This document shows positions 44,425-54,285 of a stretch of 64,000 bases of DNA, in pieces (the stretch's first letter is position 1; each line of letters opens with the position of its first letter). Position numbers and translations under genes: made by a program. The stretch lies in assembly GCF_004119445.1 (NCBI RefSeq), contig NZ_QICI01000087.1:1-64000 (forward strand), in the 5' to 3' direction. The notes under the pieces are model-generated. The model was not told where the DNA came from and did no database searches. It saw only the letters and a program-made list of their open reading frames with translations. The DNA comes from Chryseobacterium sp. CH21 (GTDB lineage Bacteria; Bacteroidota; Bacteroidia; Flavobacteriales; Weeksellaceae).

Positions 44425-45762
44425 TTGAAAACCCACTTTATTGCCATTGGCGGAAGCGCCATGCACAATCTTGCAATTGCATTAAAAGACAAAGGATATC
44501 AGGTTACAGGTTCTGATGATGCTATTTTTGAGCCTTCAAAATCCCGATTGGAAAAGAAAGGAATTCTACCTCAGGAAATGGGCTGGTTCCCGGAAAAGAT
44601 CACTCCGGATATTGATGCTGTTATTCTTGGAATGCACGCCCATCAGGATAACCCTGAACTTGCAAAAGCAAAAGAACTGGGTCTGAAAATATATTCTTAT
44701 CCTGAATTTCTGTACGAACAGTCAAAAAACAAAACCAGAGTTGTCATTGCAGGGTCACATGGTAAAACAACCATTACTTCAATGATCCTTCATGTACTGA
44801 ATTTTCACCAGAAAGATGTAGATTTCATGGTAGGAGCTCAGCTTGAAGGTTTCGACTGTATGGTAAAACTGACTCAGGATAATGACTTCATGGTATTGGA
44901 AGGTGATGAATACCTTTCTTCCCCTATCGATCTTCGTTCGAAGTTTTTACTGTATCAGCCCAATATTGCTTTAATGAGTGGTATTGCATGGGATCATATT
45001 AATGTTTTCAAAACTTTTGATGATTATATTGATCAGTTCAGAAAGTTTGTAGCAAGTATTACAGCAGGCGGCGTTTTGGTATTCAATGAAGAAGATGCTG
45101 AAGTAGTAAAAGTAGTGGAAAACGCTGAGAACTATTTCAGGAAAATCCCTTATAAAACTCCTGAATACGAAATCAATAATGGTAAAGTATATTTGAAAAC
45201 CGAAATGGGAGATGTTCCACTTTCTGTTTTTGGAGCCCACAACCTGTTAAATATGGAAGGAGCAAGACATATTTGCCAGCAGCTTGGCATCATGGATGAA
45301 GATTTCTATGAAGCGATTATGAGCTTCAAAGGAGCTTCCAAACGTCTTGAAAAGGTAGAAAGAGAAGATAAGGGAACTCTTTATAAAGATTTTGCCCACG
45401 CACCAAGTAAGGTAAAGGCAGCTGTAAAAGCTTTTGCAGAACAGTTTAAAAACAATAAGAAATACGGATTTCTTGAGCTTCATACCTACTCCAGCTTAAA
45501 TCCGGCTTTCCTTGAGCAATATGACCACGCCATGGATGGTCTTGAAGAAGCCATTGTTTTCTACTCCGAAGATGCTTTGAAGATCAAGAGAATGGAACCT
45601 ATATCTCCTGAGTTTATCAAAGAAAAATTCAAAAATGAAAACTTAAAGGTTTTCACGAATGCTGAAGATCTTCACGCTTACTGGAATACACTGGATAAAA
45701 CAAACGGTGTTTATCTAATGATGAGTTCCGGAAATTTCGGTGGTCTTGATTTAACAAAATAA
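44425..45762 (+). CDS. mpl: UDP-N-acetylmuramate:tripeptide ligase Mpl (peptidoglycan recycling)
   Basis: 445 residues, starting at TTG (44425). Mur ligase architecture: N-terminal Rossmann domain (HFIAIGGSAMHNLAIALKDKGY), ATP-binding P-loop AGSHGKTTITSMI (residues about 109-121), and a C-terminal domain with KDFAHAPSKVKAAV. Mpl rejoins L-Ala-gamma-D-Glu-meso-DAP to UDP-MurNAc in the cytoplasm. The N-terminal GSAMHN in place of the MurC GIGMSG pattern and the length favour Mpl over MurC. Last gene of its operon, followed by a terminator. Confidence 0.88.
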   Translation: MKTHFIAIGGSAMHNLAIALKDKGYQVTGSDDAIFEPSKSRLEKKGILPQEMGWFPEKITPDIDAVILGMHAHQDNPELAKAKELGLKIYSYPEFLYEQSKNKTRVVIAGSHGKTTITSMILHVLNFHQKDVDFMVGAQLEGFDCMVKLTQDNDFMVLEGDEYLSSPIDLRSKFLLYQPNIALMSGIAWDHINVFKTFDDYIDQFRKFVASITAGGVLVFNEEDAEVVKVVENAENYFRKIPYKTPEYEINNGKVYLKTEMGDVPLSVFGAHNLLNMEGARHICQQLGIMDEDFYEAIMSFKGASKRLEKVEREDKGTLYKDFAHAPSKVKAAVKAFAEQFKNNKKYGFLELHTYSSLNPAFLEQYDHAMDGLEEAIVFYSEDALKIKRMEPISPEFIKEKFKNENLKVFTNAEDLHAYWNTLDKTNGVYLMMSSGNFGGLDLTK

Positions 45763-45821
45763 AGATTATCAGATACAGGTGGGTATAAAAATTTATCAGT
45801 CTAAAAAATCCTCAACATAAT

Positions 45822-45854
45822 AAAGCTCCTTTCATCTGAAAGGAGTTTTTATTT
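45822..45854 (+). terminator. Rho-independent terminator after mpl
   Basis: Hairpin CTCCTTTC-ATCT-GAAAGGAG with A-rich and T-rich flanks, 60 bp after the stop. Confidence 0.88.
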
Positions 45855-46060
45855 TCCAATAAAATAAATCATCAAAATAATCAAAATATGTTTTATTTAT
45901 TTCATTCCAAAATGATTATTAATAAAAACCTTCTACCAATAAACACATACACATACGAATACGATTCTAAAACAATCATTTAATTAATTGACAATCAATA
46001 AATTGTGAATTATTTTTGCGAAATATTTTTATATATTTGAGAGAAATAAAAAGCATAAAA

Positions 46061-46849
46061 ATGAAAAAAACTGTCTTATTTATTATTTTACCATTTGCCG
46101 CATGTGCGCAGGTTGGGATTAATACAACTACACCTGCAAAAACTCTTGATATCAATGGAGAATTACGAATCCGTACTTTACCTGTTGGGGTAACTGCCGA
46201 TGATATACTTTCTACAGATGCCAATGGAAATGTGAGAAAGGTTTCCAGAAGTGAACTGAGTAGCGGATCATCATCCGGATTCAACAATACCATATTGGGA
46301 TACGACCCAAAACCTGTAGCTACAAGACCACAACCACCAGGCTCAGTTCCGGGAGGAGGTACTGCTACTGAGCTAGGCTGCAAGAAATGGTCTGGGAATA
46401 ATCATACCTATTGTGCTTATCAGCTATCACAAGCTATTAACTGGTTCAATGCATTCAGTTTTGGAAAACAAATGGGAGGATATCTGGTAACAATGCCTAA
46501 TGATGCGGAGAGAACATGGGTTAATACCAATATTGTTGCTTCAGGAACAGGTTATAACCTGGCTAACAATGTTTGGATCGGCTTTAATAAAATTCAGAGA
46601 CCAGGAAATCCGGATCAGCTTCAATGGATTACAGGCGAAGAATTTAGAATCAACTGGTCTACCAACCCTGCTACTACAGAAAACTGGTTTAATCCCGGAG
46701 AACCTAACAATTCAGGAGGCGTAGAGGGAGCCACCCATATATTTGCAGGCAGTGTAAATGCTGAAAGAAAATGGAATGATTTGAATGGAACATTAACTGC
46801 AAATTCCAGTATATCCATGAACCAGCTTATTATTGAGTTTAATGAATGA
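46061..46849 (+). CDS. Secreted C-type-lectin-like domain protein, copy 1
   Basis: 262 residues from ATG at 46061 (a longer in-frame start at 46016 would add residues before the signal peptide and is unlikely). Signal peptide KKTVLFIILPFAACAQ, then VGINTTTPAKTLDINGELRIRTLP, a short repeat opener common in flavobacterial surface proteins. The C-terminal ~150 residues form a C-type lectin-like fold: CKKWSGNNHTYCAY, NNVWIGFNKIQRPG, WFNPGEPNNSGG (the EPN-type sugar site) and KWNDLNG. A ligand such as a glycan is likely. Tandem with a near-copy immediately downstream. Confidence 0.82.
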   Translation: MKKTVLFIILPFAACAQVGINTTTPAKTLDINGELRIRTLPVGVTADDILSTDANGNVRKVSRSELSSGSSSGFNNTILGYDPKPVATRPQPPGSVPGGGTATELGCKKWSGNNHTYCAYQLSQAINWFNAFSFGKQMGGYLVTMPNDAERTWVNTNIVASGTGYNLANNVWIGFNKIQRPGNPDQLQWITGEEFRINWSTNPATTENWFNPGEPNNSGGVEGATHIFAGSVNAERKWNDLNGTLTANSSISMNQLIIEFNE

Positions 46850-46860
46850 TAAAAACACCT

Positions 46861-47651
46861 ATGAAAAATCAATTTTATTATTCATTATTTTACCTTGTCT
46901 CGCAAGTGCTCAAGTTGGAATTAATACAACAGCTCCTACAAAAACACTGGACATCAATGGAGAATTACGAACCCGAACTTTGCCACAAGGTGCTACAGCT
47001 GATGATATACTCTCTTCCGATGCCAGTGGAAATGTAAGAAAGATTGCCAGAAGTGACCTGAGTGCCGGAACATCATCTGGATTCAATAATTCCATATTGG
47101 GTTATGATCCGAAACCAGCAGCCACAAGACCCCAGCCACCAGGAGCTGTTCCAGGAGGAGGAACCGCTACGGAACTTGGCTGCAAAAAATGGACAGGAAA
47201 TAACCATACTTATTGTGCTTATCAGCTTTCACAGGGAATCAACTGGTTCAATGCATACAGCTTCGGGAAACAAATGGGAGGGTATCTGGTAACGATGCCC
47301 AATGATGCGGAAAGAATATGGGTTGCAACCAATATAGTAGCTTCAGGAACAGGTTACAACTTAGCCAATAATATATGGATAGGTTTTAATAAAATTCAGA
47401 GACCTGGTAACCCGGACAGGCTTCAATGGATTACCGGAGAAGAGTTCAGAATGAACTGGTCTACCAATCCTGCCACCACAGAAAACTGGTTTGCTACGGG
47501 GGAACCTAATAATTCCGGTGGAACCGAAGGATCTACTCATATCTATAATACCGCCGGAAGTACAGAAAGAAGATGGAATGACTTAAGTGGATCAACAACC
47601 ACTTTTACCGGCTCCGCAATGAATCAGCTCATTATTGAATACAACGAATAA
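46861..47651 (+). CDS. Secreted C-type-lectin-like domain protein, copy 2 (start region frameshifted)
   Basis: Reads as a frame from 46833, but ATG at 46861 followed by an A run one base short (46864-46868) fits better: with six A's the start is MKKSILLFIILPCLASAQ, a signal peptide matching copy 1. The remaining ~245 residues are closely similar to copy 1 throughout, including WIGFNKIQRPGNPD, GEPNNSGG and RWNDLSG. The 12-bp gap shows a simple tandem duplication of the whole gene. Differences cluster after the EPN segment, as if ligand specificity has drifted. Confidence 0.82.
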
Positions 47652-47660
47652 AAATAAATC

Positions 47661-47691
47661 AAAAAGCTTCAGAATATATCCGAAGCTTTTT
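47661..47691 (+). terminator. Rho-independent terminator after the lectin-like pair
   Basis: Perfect 10-bp stem AAAAAGCTTC / GAAGCTTTTT with an 11-base loop. Confidence 0.9.
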
Positions 47692-47742
47692 GGTGAATAT
47701 ATATGTAATTGTGTTTTAACAGGTTATTAGTTTTTAGTTATA

Positions 47743-48030
47743 TTATTTTATCCAATTCTGGATAATACGGCCCTCATAATTTCCTGATTTAAGGTTAAAA
47801 TTATGCGGTCTCCAGCTTGCCTAGCCATTATTCCAGAAGCTTGCATCTCCATAGTCATCTGTGCTGTTTGAAGAAGTTCCAATATTATCATTAAATTACT
47901 TGCTGTTGTAATATTTTCTGTTGTTGTAAAACTTACCCCATTATTGGTGGAGGTAGTAATATTAACAGTTCCTGCGGTATTTACATTAGAATGAGGAATA
48001 CTCACTGTTTTGACATTATTATTAAAATAT
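47743..48030 (-). pseudogene. Decayed 3' fragment of a beta-rich protein gene
   Basis: Minus-strand frames join to read VSIPHSNVNTAGTVNITTST, then (after a one-base gain at about 47891) NLNDNIGTSSNSTDDYGDASFWNNG, then a TAG stop (47821-47823), then ASWRPHNFNLKSGNYEGRII ending QNWIK. The final stretch ends cleanly at a TAA (47743). No start codon or upstream coding is visible. This looks like the C-terminus of a larger exported or surface protein whose 5' part was lost; family unknown. Confidence 0.5.
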
Positions 48031-48392
48031 TAAGAGATCAATTGTAGCAAATCTACATTTGGATTTTTACCCTACACTGGAATACTTTAAAAGAAAACTT
48101 GAATTCCACTAAAAAATATCCGATGAATATTTTTACTAATTTTATACAGCTTCAGTATTTTTACTAATTTTACAGCATCAAATAATCGTAGAAATTTTAT
48201 AATTCTTTATTTATAATTGATTACAACTTCAGTAAGCAATTAGTTTGTATTTGTTGCAAAACTAAAGGTTTGAATAGATCAGATAAACAGAGAATCAGTC
48301 AAAATTCAATATCAACTGAATAAAAGATAAGATATTGTTTAAAAGATATTTAAATAAAATATTTTTGAAAATTATTTGGAAAACACTTTTTA
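48031..48392. other. Gap without a recognisable gene
   Basis: About 360 bp of AT-rich sequence between the decayed fragment and the AraC-type regulator. I see no supportable gene or hairpin in it; the regulator's promoter should lie here. Confidence 0.4.
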
Positions 48393-49402
48393 ATGGAAAA
48401 TTTTTATTTAGAAAATATTGAAAGTCTTAAAAAAAGATTTATTCAGCAGTACAATATGCTTACCTGTTGTATATTAATTATACTGATTGCTGTTTTTCAT
48501 TTTTACATCTATATCCCAAAGATGGCAAATTACCTCTTAGGAGGGCTTATTTTTCTGATTTACAGTAATTTCCTGATAAAAAACAGATATACTGCTAACC
48601 AGATCATAAGAGCATATATGATTATCGCGCCAGCATATCATTTTTATATTATGCTTACCTTTTGGAATAACTCAATCAGTTTATTTGCAACTCTGTTTCC
48701 ACTTCCCCTTGCTGCTTATGTATTCTTTTCAAAAAATGGGCGGTAAGGTATTTACTCTATATGCTGGGGAATATTCTGGCATGTTACATCACCATAACTT
48801 TTTTTGACATCCATTTTCCAAAATACCCCCATAATCAGGTCATTTTTTCAGATATTCTCAACTTCATATATACTTTTGCAGTCATCGTTTTGCTATTTAT
48901 TTATCATGACAAGCTTAATAAAATTAAAGCTTTTACCGATCTCCAATCTGAACTTGTGCTCAATATGCAATCCGTAAGTGAGCATTCACCACTTTCAGAT
49001 ACAAGTAAATCAATAAGAAAAGAAAGTACGATAAATCAGAAAACCGTTAATGAGGTATTTGAAAAACTCAACTATATTATGAGTACAAAAGGGCTATTCA
49101 AAGATCCAAAGCTCAACATTTCAATGCTAAGTATCCAATTAAATATTAATTATAATTATCTTTCCAAAATCATACGAAATAAAGGATATCAGAATTTCAA
49201 TGCTTACCTGAATGAATATAGAATTAATTATGTAAAAAAACTTATGTCAGAAACTGATCTTCAGAAAATCACTCTGATGTATATCTACACTGAAGCTGGA
49301 TTTTCAAATCAAACAACCTTCAATAGAGTGTTTAAACAAATAGAAGATATTACCCCTTCAGAATATATCCAAAAGAATTTTCCTTCTCAGGATATTCAAT
49401 AG
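48393..49402 (+). pseudogene. Membrane-bound AraC-type regulator, frameshifted
   Basis: About 336 residues when repaired. The first half (48393-48746) holds about four to five hydrophobic segments (MLTCCILIILIAVFHFYIYI, LLGGLIFLIYSNFLI, YMIIAPAYHFYIMLTF, LFATLFPLPLAAYVFF). An A run at 48731-48736 is one base short; with seven, it reads FFSKKWAVRYLLYMLGNILA into the second frame, adding membrane helices. The C-terminal AraC/XylS HTH (about residues 235-336) has LSIQLNINYNYLSKIIR, FNAYLNEYRINYVKKLM and FSNQTTFNRVFK. A membrane-tethered transcription factor, probably sensing an envelope signal. Confidence 0.8.
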
Positions 49403-49459
49403 ATAGAGTAAAAAACAATCCCCTATTTCATTGGCAGAGTGAATTACAGGATGAGCTAT

Positions 49460-49488
49460 AAAAAACTAAAGATTGTCTTTAGTTTTTT
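49460..49488. terminator. Bidirectional terminator
   Basis: Stem AAAAACTAAAGA / TCTTTAGTTTTT with a TTG loop between two convergent genes. Confidence 0.88.
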
Positions 49489-49492
49489 AGTT

Positions 49493-50101
49493 TTACTTTA
49501 ATTTTTTGTTATTAGTCAGCTCAATACTTTTGATGGATCCAACCGGTGAAATTTTTATCGTTTTACTCCCTTTAGCCAAATAAATATAATACATACTGTT
49601 GGATCCTATCAGATGAACCTCTTCAGAGTTTTCATCCCCATAGTTCAGTTTATTATCATATTTAAGCTTATTTTCTCTTATTTTTCTGGTAAGCCCCAAA
49701 CCTTCACCCCATCCAATTCCTACAAAGAAAGACAGCAGCATCATAGCCAGGAATCTCACAAACATATTGGTAAAATGATTTTCAATAGCTTCCTTACTCA
49801 TGTTTTCATGTTCCTTAAGGGATGCCATTTGCAGAGCCCAGCGCTTCTTTTTATTAGCCTGTTTTGATAAAAATGACGGAAAAGCAAATGAGAAAACAAC
49901 GACTCCAATGAGAGCAAATAATATAATCGGATGAGCCGTTAAAGTGGCAATTGGACTGATCAGGATGTCCATGATGGTTGAATATTTCAGAATATTAATA
50001 CCTATCTGATAATAGAAGACACTCTCTTTTAATATTCCCATCACCACAAGAAAAAGATAGCCGAACGGAAGTGATCTTTGAATTCCTTCTGAAAATTTCA
50101 T
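49493..50101 (-). CDS. Unknown multi-pass membrane protein
   Basis: 202 residues, family not recognised. Hydrophobic segments at about 12-30 (PFGYLFLVVMGILKE), 40-55 (STIMDILISPIATL), 58-80 (IILFALIGVVVFSFAFP) and 112-135 (FVRFLAMMLLSFFVGIGWG), with a C-terminal ~65-residue soluble beta-rich domain (NSMYYIYLAKGSKTIKISPVGSIKSI). Monocistronic, between the AraC-type gene and the nitronate monooxygenase gene. Confidence 0.6.
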   Translation of the reverse strand: MKFSEGIQRSLPFGYLFLVVMGILKESVFYYQIGINILKYSTIMDILISPIATLTAHPIILFALIGVVVFSFAFPSFLSKQANKKKRWALQMASLKEHENMSKEAIENHFTNMFVRFLAMMLLSFFVGIGWGEGLGLTRKIRENKLKYDNKLNYGDENSEEVHLIGSNSMYYIYLAKGSKTIKISPVGSIKSIELTNNKKLK

Positions 50102-50242
50102 GTATGTTTTCGTTGATTTTAGTTTTTATATTTAATTAAACTGATATCCCTGAAAGAATTCTGTAAGAAAGAACTTTCGGCACATCAGATAACACTGAGT
50201 CACGAAAATATAAAATTACTGTCACATTGAAAACATACTCAT

Positions 50243-51301
50243 CTATTTTTCACATGCTTCAATCAGTTTCTTCAAAATTTCTTCTGTAGAAAGTTCACTA
50301 TATTGATGGATCGACTGCCCTATCCAGAGTTCGACAAATTCAGGATTTTGCAAGGATTTCGCAGCTTTACGCAAAGCGTTGGTGAGTTTGTTCTGATAAG
50401 GATAAGGTAAGATATATTCTGAATTTTCAACCATTTCTATAAATTGATTTTTCACCCCTCTGGCATACCTTCCGGAAAAACTCTTTGTTAAAACAATATC
50501 TTCTTCCCTTACTCTTTTAAGCCTTTCCTTTTCAAAAGGCTGTAAAGCACTTTCCTGAGATACCAATAAAAGATTACCCATCTGAAAACCCTGCGCTCCA
50601 AGATCTTTGACAGCCTGTAATGTCTTTGCGTCATAGATTCCTCCTGCATAAATCAAAGGGGCTTTCACCTGGTCATAAATCTGTGACAGCAAAGACAATC
50701 CTCCGATCTGCGGAATATTTTCTGCTTCAAAGCTCCCTCTGTGACCACCAGCTTCTATCCCTTGAACACAGATGATATCAATACCGGACTTTTCAAGCAA
50801 CAAAGCCTCTTTCACAGAAGTACAGGTTCCGACAAGAGTAACTCCGTTTTCTTTTAATTTCTGAATACTCTGATCATCCAGATTTCCGAAAGTAAAACTT
50901 ACAATTTTACAGTTTTCCTGAATGATAACATCAATCTGTTCTTGATAGCTGTTTACATTAATTTCTTCAAGAGCCGGAAGAGCCACTTCGATACCATTTT
51001 CTTTGGCCAGCTGCTCAATAAACTGTTTGGTTTTAGCATACTTTATCTTTAAAGAATCAGTCAATTCCGGAATGTGATGTACAAAAATATTGGCTGCAAA
51101 AGGTTTATCAGTCAATGTTTTTATTTTCCTTATCAATTCAACAGACTGTCCTGCAGAAAGATCAGCCAGAGCCAAGGATCCCAGACAATCTGCTTTAGTT
51201 GCTGCAACAGCCATTTCTACGGTACTTACTCCAAACATTGGAGCCTGAATAACAGGGTATTTTATCCCAAGCTTTTTACTGATTGTATCCGGCCAAAACA
51301 T
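50243..51301 (-). CDS. Nitronate monooxygenase (2-nitropropane dioxygenase-like)
   Basis: 352 residues from ATG at 51301 (MFWPDTISKKLGIKYPVIQAPMFG); a longer in-frame start at 51340 lacks a sensible leader. The FMN-dependent TIM barrel shows the family signatures QAPMFGVSTVEMA, a KPFAANIFVH strand, CVQGIEAGGHRG and LIYAGGIYDAKTL...GAQGFQMGN. It oxidises alkyl nitronates such as propionate-3-nitronate and may protect against nitro-compounds. Confidence 0.88.
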   Translation of the reverse strand: MFWPDTISKKLGIKYPVIQAPMFGVSTVEMAVAATKADCLGSLALADLSAGQSVELIRKIKTLTDKPFAANIFVHHIPELTDSLKIKYAKTKQFIEQLAKENGIEVALPALEEINVNSYQEQIDVIIQENCKIVSFTFGNLDDQSIQKLKENGVTLVGTCTSVKEALLLEKSGIDIICVQGIEAGGHRGSFEAENIPQIGGLSLLSQIYDQVKAPLIYAGGIYDAKTLQAVKDLGAQGFQMGNLLLVSQESALQPFEKERLKRVREEDIVLTKSFSGRYARGVKNQFIEMVENSEYILPYPYQNKLTNALRKAAKSLQNPEFVELWIGQSIHQYSELSTEEILKKLIEACEK

Positions 51302-51403
51302 AAGAATTATTTTTATTAAAATGTACGAAGAACAAAGCAATACTTTTTATTTCAGGATATGATATTGCTCAGAATGTGGGTTTAAGGTTTAAAGTTTTGA
51401 GGT

Positions 51404-52107
51404 TTATTTTGTCTTCCTGAGTGCTTTATAGTGTAATTTTAATTCCGGATCCAGTTTTTCTGTTGCATAGGAAAATGTAACGGCCGGCATTGTTTTCACA
51501 TGAGCACTGAGAAAATCATTTAGTTTCTTTTTATCTTTTTTACCAGCTTCTCTGATCCAGCTTCCTACGGCTTTATTCACCAGTTCGTTCGGATCATAAA
51601 CAAGAATTTCCGCAATAGCAAAAGTATCTTCTACATCATTTTTTCGGATAAATGCATGAGTACTTACAATGGCCGTTCTTCTCTCCCATGGACTGTCAGA
51701 ATAAGCAAGTTGATATAAAATATCTCTTGGTTTATCCATAAGATATTCCCCGATAATACTTCTGGCTGCTTTGTCTACAAAATCCCAGTTATTAAGACGG
51801 TCGTGACGGCTAAAGTACAGGTCAAAAAGGGCTTTCTTTTGCTCTTCAGACATTTTTTACTTCTTGCCTGATAATCCATAATACTCACCGCTCCCATTCT
51901 TACTTCATAAAAATCACTATCAAGAAGTTTATTGATCTCATCCAGAGACATCATCGAAAACTCTTTAGCTGTATTAAAAACATCTCCGAATTTCACTCCG
52001 AAACTCTTCGTAATACCATCGTTTCCTTTGAAAAACTTTTCAACCTTACTAAGCTCTTTTTCGTTCTTAAACAATGCGAGTGTTTCTATGAATTCTTTTG
52101 CTGTCAT
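51404..52107 (-). pseudogene. DNA alkylation repair protein (AlkD-like), frameshifted
   Basis: About 234 residues when repaired. The N-terminal half (51775-52107) and C-terminal half (51404-51853) lie in different frames. A T run at 51853-51858 is one base short: with seven, the text reads YQARSKKMSEEQKKALFDLY. The HEAT-like repeat family features are there: the opening FIETLALFKNEKELSKVEKFF, YEVRMGAVSIMDYQ, NNWDFVDKAARSIIG, SPWERRTAIVSTHAFIRKND. AlkD removes alkylated purines through DNA backbone contacts without base flipping. Probable sequencing error. Confidence 0.85.
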
Positions 52108-52207
52108 GGGATATTATTTAAAATCCCGCAGATTTCACAATAATTCAGATTTGTAAGTCTGTAAATTCATGAAAACTGCGGGAAGCATTTTATTTTTTAA
52201 TTCTAAA

Positions 52208-53083
52208 TTAAATATCTGCTACGGAATTTAGCATTTTTTGCTCCCACTCAGGGTCTTTAGGATCAAAGAACAATCTTTTACCTGTGTCTAAAGAGCGGAC
52301 AACATTCATTTCATCTTCTGTCAGTTCAAAATCAAACACATTAAAGTTTTCTTCAATTCTTGATGGTGTTACAGATTTTGGAATTACTACAAATCCTTCC
52401 TGCAGATGCCATCTAAGAATAACCTGTGCTACAGTTTTCCCATATTTTTCTGCAATCGCTTTCAGATCAGGATTGCTTAAAAGGCTGGCATTACCGTTTC
52501 CAAGAGGGCTCCATGGCTGTGTTACAATATTATTTTCTCTGTCGTATACCTGCAGTTCTTTCTGCTGAAAAACAGGATGCAGTTCAATCTGATTAATCAC
52601 AGGTAAAACACTTGAATTGGCTTTCAATTCTTCCAGCTTCTCAATGGTAAAATTACACACTCCAATAGCTTTGATTTTTCCTTCATGATACAATTCTTCC
52701 AAAGCTTTCCATGTACCTAAGAAATCTCCGTAAGGCCAGTGAACAAGATACATATCCAGATAATCCATCTGCAATCTGTCTAAGGTTCTCTGAAAAGCAC
52801 TTTTCGTTTTCTCATATCCATGATCCTGAACCCATACTTTTGAGGTGATAAACAATTCGTCTCTGTTTACACTGCTATTTTTTACGCCAGCACCTACTGC
52901 TGTTTCATTCTGATAAATGGCAGCCGTATCAATCATTCTATATCCTGCATGAATAGCTTTGATTACAGCGTTTTCGCATTCTTTCAAATCTTCCATCTGC
53001 CATACTCCAAAGCCCAAAGCCGGAATATCCACTCCGTTATTTAATGTTACCACAGGTTGCCCTGTATAGGTTTTATTTTGCAT
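52208..53083 (-). CDS. Aldo/keto reductase (AKR5-type)
   Basis: 291 residues. Catalytic tetrad in the usual contexts: Asp in GYRMIDTAAIY, Tyr in AAIYQNE, Lys in LFITSKVWV, His in YLVHWPYGD. NADPH-binding residues lie in the VIPKSVTPSRIEEN segment. Resembles 2,5-diketo-D-gluconate reductase/glyoxal reductase (YvgN-like) enzymes, which reduce small aldehydes and ketones. Single gene; the gap to the next gene upstream (53084-53382) holds repeats but no gene. Confidence 0.92.
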   Translation of the reverse strand: MQNKTYTGQPVVTLNNGVDIPALGFGVWQMEDLKECENAVIKAIHAGYRMIDTAAIYQNETAVGAGVKNSSVNRDELFITSKVWVQDHGYEKTKSAFQRTLDRLQMDYLDMYLVHWPYGDFLGTWKALEELYHEGKIKAIGVCNFTIEKLEELKANSSVLPVINQIELHPVFQQKELQVYDRENNIVTQPWSPLGNGNASLLSNPDLKAIAEKYGKTVAQVILRWHLQEGFVVIPKSVTPSRIEENFNVFDFELTEDEMNVVRSLDTGKRLFFDPKDPEWEQKMLNSVADI

Positions 53084-53209
53084 AAATCTTTATTTTACTG
53101 ATTACTATAAAGTGATAAACAAATTTGCAACAAAAAATTGAAAATTCGGCTTACCAATTTTACTGTTCTTCTTAAAAAATTGTTATTTAATAAGGTTTTT
53201 AAGATGAGG

Positions 53210-53310
53210 TTTAAACTACCCCGTCTTTTTGCTTCACAAAAATCCACCCCTTCAGAGAAGGGGAATGAGGGGTTGATAAAACCTACTATCTCTACTTCTA
53301 ACTTCTAGCT
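53210..53310. repeat. Intergenic hairpin and repeat-like text
   Basis: A CCCCTTCAGAGAAGGGG hairpin lies at about 53254-53270 and a CTTCTAGCTTCCAGCC string at about 53302-53317. Related CCAGCTTCC/GGAAGCTGG text occurs at about 60004 and 60146, so the strings are probably members of a dispersed family. Confidence 0.45.
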
Positions 53311-53382
53311 TCCAGCCACGAAATTCACCCTTCTCCTAGCGCATCACCTCCATTTTTCCTATTTTTGTTTAAAATTAAAATC

Positions 53383-53817
53383 ATGTCACAACATATCAGA
53401 TTGGCTACAGCAGAAGATTATCCGAGAATTATGAAAATATGGGAATCAGCTGTAAAAGCAACGCACGATTTTCTTGCCGAAGAGGATTTCAATTATTTCA
53501 AAGAAGCCATTCCAAGAGACTATCTCCCTAATCTGGAAGTGTATTTAATTACTGAAGATAATGAACCTAAAGGGTTTGCATCCGTAGCAGAAGGCAATCT
53601 GGAAATGCTTTTCATTCATAATGACACGCGTGGAAAAGGCTATGGAAAAACACTTTATCAGTTTATGAAAGAGAAAACCGGACTAACCAAAGTAGATGTG
53701 AATGAACAAAATCCACAAGCTATCGGATTTTATGAAAAAATGGGTTTCAAAAAGACCGGAAGGTCCGAGAAAGACGGTTCAGGAAAAGACTATCCACTTA
53801 TTCATATGAGTCTGTAA
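53383..53817 (+). CDS. GNAT family N-acetyltransferase
   Basis: 144 residues from ATG at 53383 (MSQHIRLATAEDYPRIMKIW); the in-frame ATG at 53365 is less likely. GNAT features: opening RLATAEDYPRIMKIWESAV, central beta strand GNLEMLFIHNDTRGKGYGKTL carrying the Q/R-x-x-G-x-G/A acetyl-CoA loop (RGKGYG), then VNEQNPQAIGFYEKMGFKKTG. Close to YjaB/YjgM-like acetyltransferases. Directly followed by a second GNAT gene, with its stop next to that gene's ATG. Confidence 0.88.
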   Translation: MSQHIRLATAEDYPRIMKIWESAVKATHDFLAEEDFNYFKEAIPRDYLPNLEVYLITEDNEPKGFASVAEGNLEMLFIHNDTRGKGYGKTLYQFMKEKTGLTKVDVNEQNPQAIGFYEKMGFKKTGRSEKDGSGKDYPLIHMSL

Positions 53818-54285
53818 ATGGAAAATTTCACTTTCAGCCTATTACATTCTGATTCGGAAATACCTTATCATTTATTGCTGCTGGCTGATGAAACCAAAGA
53901 GGCAATTAATCAATATATTTTCAATGCTGACATTTACCTTTTACATGACGGTACAGAAAATATTGCTGTAATGGCATTGTACAAAAAAAGCACTATGGAG
54001 CTGGAAATTAAAAATATTGCAGTGATTGACAGCTACCGAAGCAAAGGAATCGGAAGCATCCTCATGGATAAAGCAAAAGAAATTGCGAAAGAAAATCATT
54101 ATAAAACACTGACTGTCGGAACATCGGACACCGGTTTCCAACAGATCAGATTTTATGAGAAAAACGGTTTCATCAAAAGTGGAATTCTGAAAGATTTTTT
54201 TATTGAAAATTATCCTGCTCCCATTTATGAAAACGGTTTACAGATGAGAGATATGGTTCTATTACGCCATCACCTTACGGAATAA
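53818..54285 (+). CDS. GNAT family N-acetyltransferase (second of pair)
   Basis: 155 residues, start immediately after the stop of the first GNAT gene. The acetyl-CoA loop is SYRSKGIGSILM, preceded by MELEIKNIAVIDSY and followed by LTVGTSDTGFQQIRFYEKNGF. It tail-overlaps the convergent LysR gene by 24 bp. The pair may be translated together; substrates cannot be read. Confidence 0.85.
   Translation: MENFTFSLLHSDSEIPYHLLLLADETKEAINQYIFNADIYLLHDGTENIAVMALYKKSTMELEIKNIAVIDSYRSKGIGSILMDKAKEIAKENHYKTLTVGTSDTGFQQIRFYEKNGFIKSGILKDFFIENYPAPIYENGLQMRDMVLLRHHLTE

Noticed and set aside
46833-46860. Start of the second lectin-like gene at 46833
   Set aside because: It overlaps the end of the first gene and gives no signal peptide; ATG at 46861 with one added A matches copy 1.
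47748-48005. An intact 85-residue gene on the minus strand
   Set aside because: The frame mixes real C-terminal text with an out-of-frame tail; the conserved-looking end lies in another frame.
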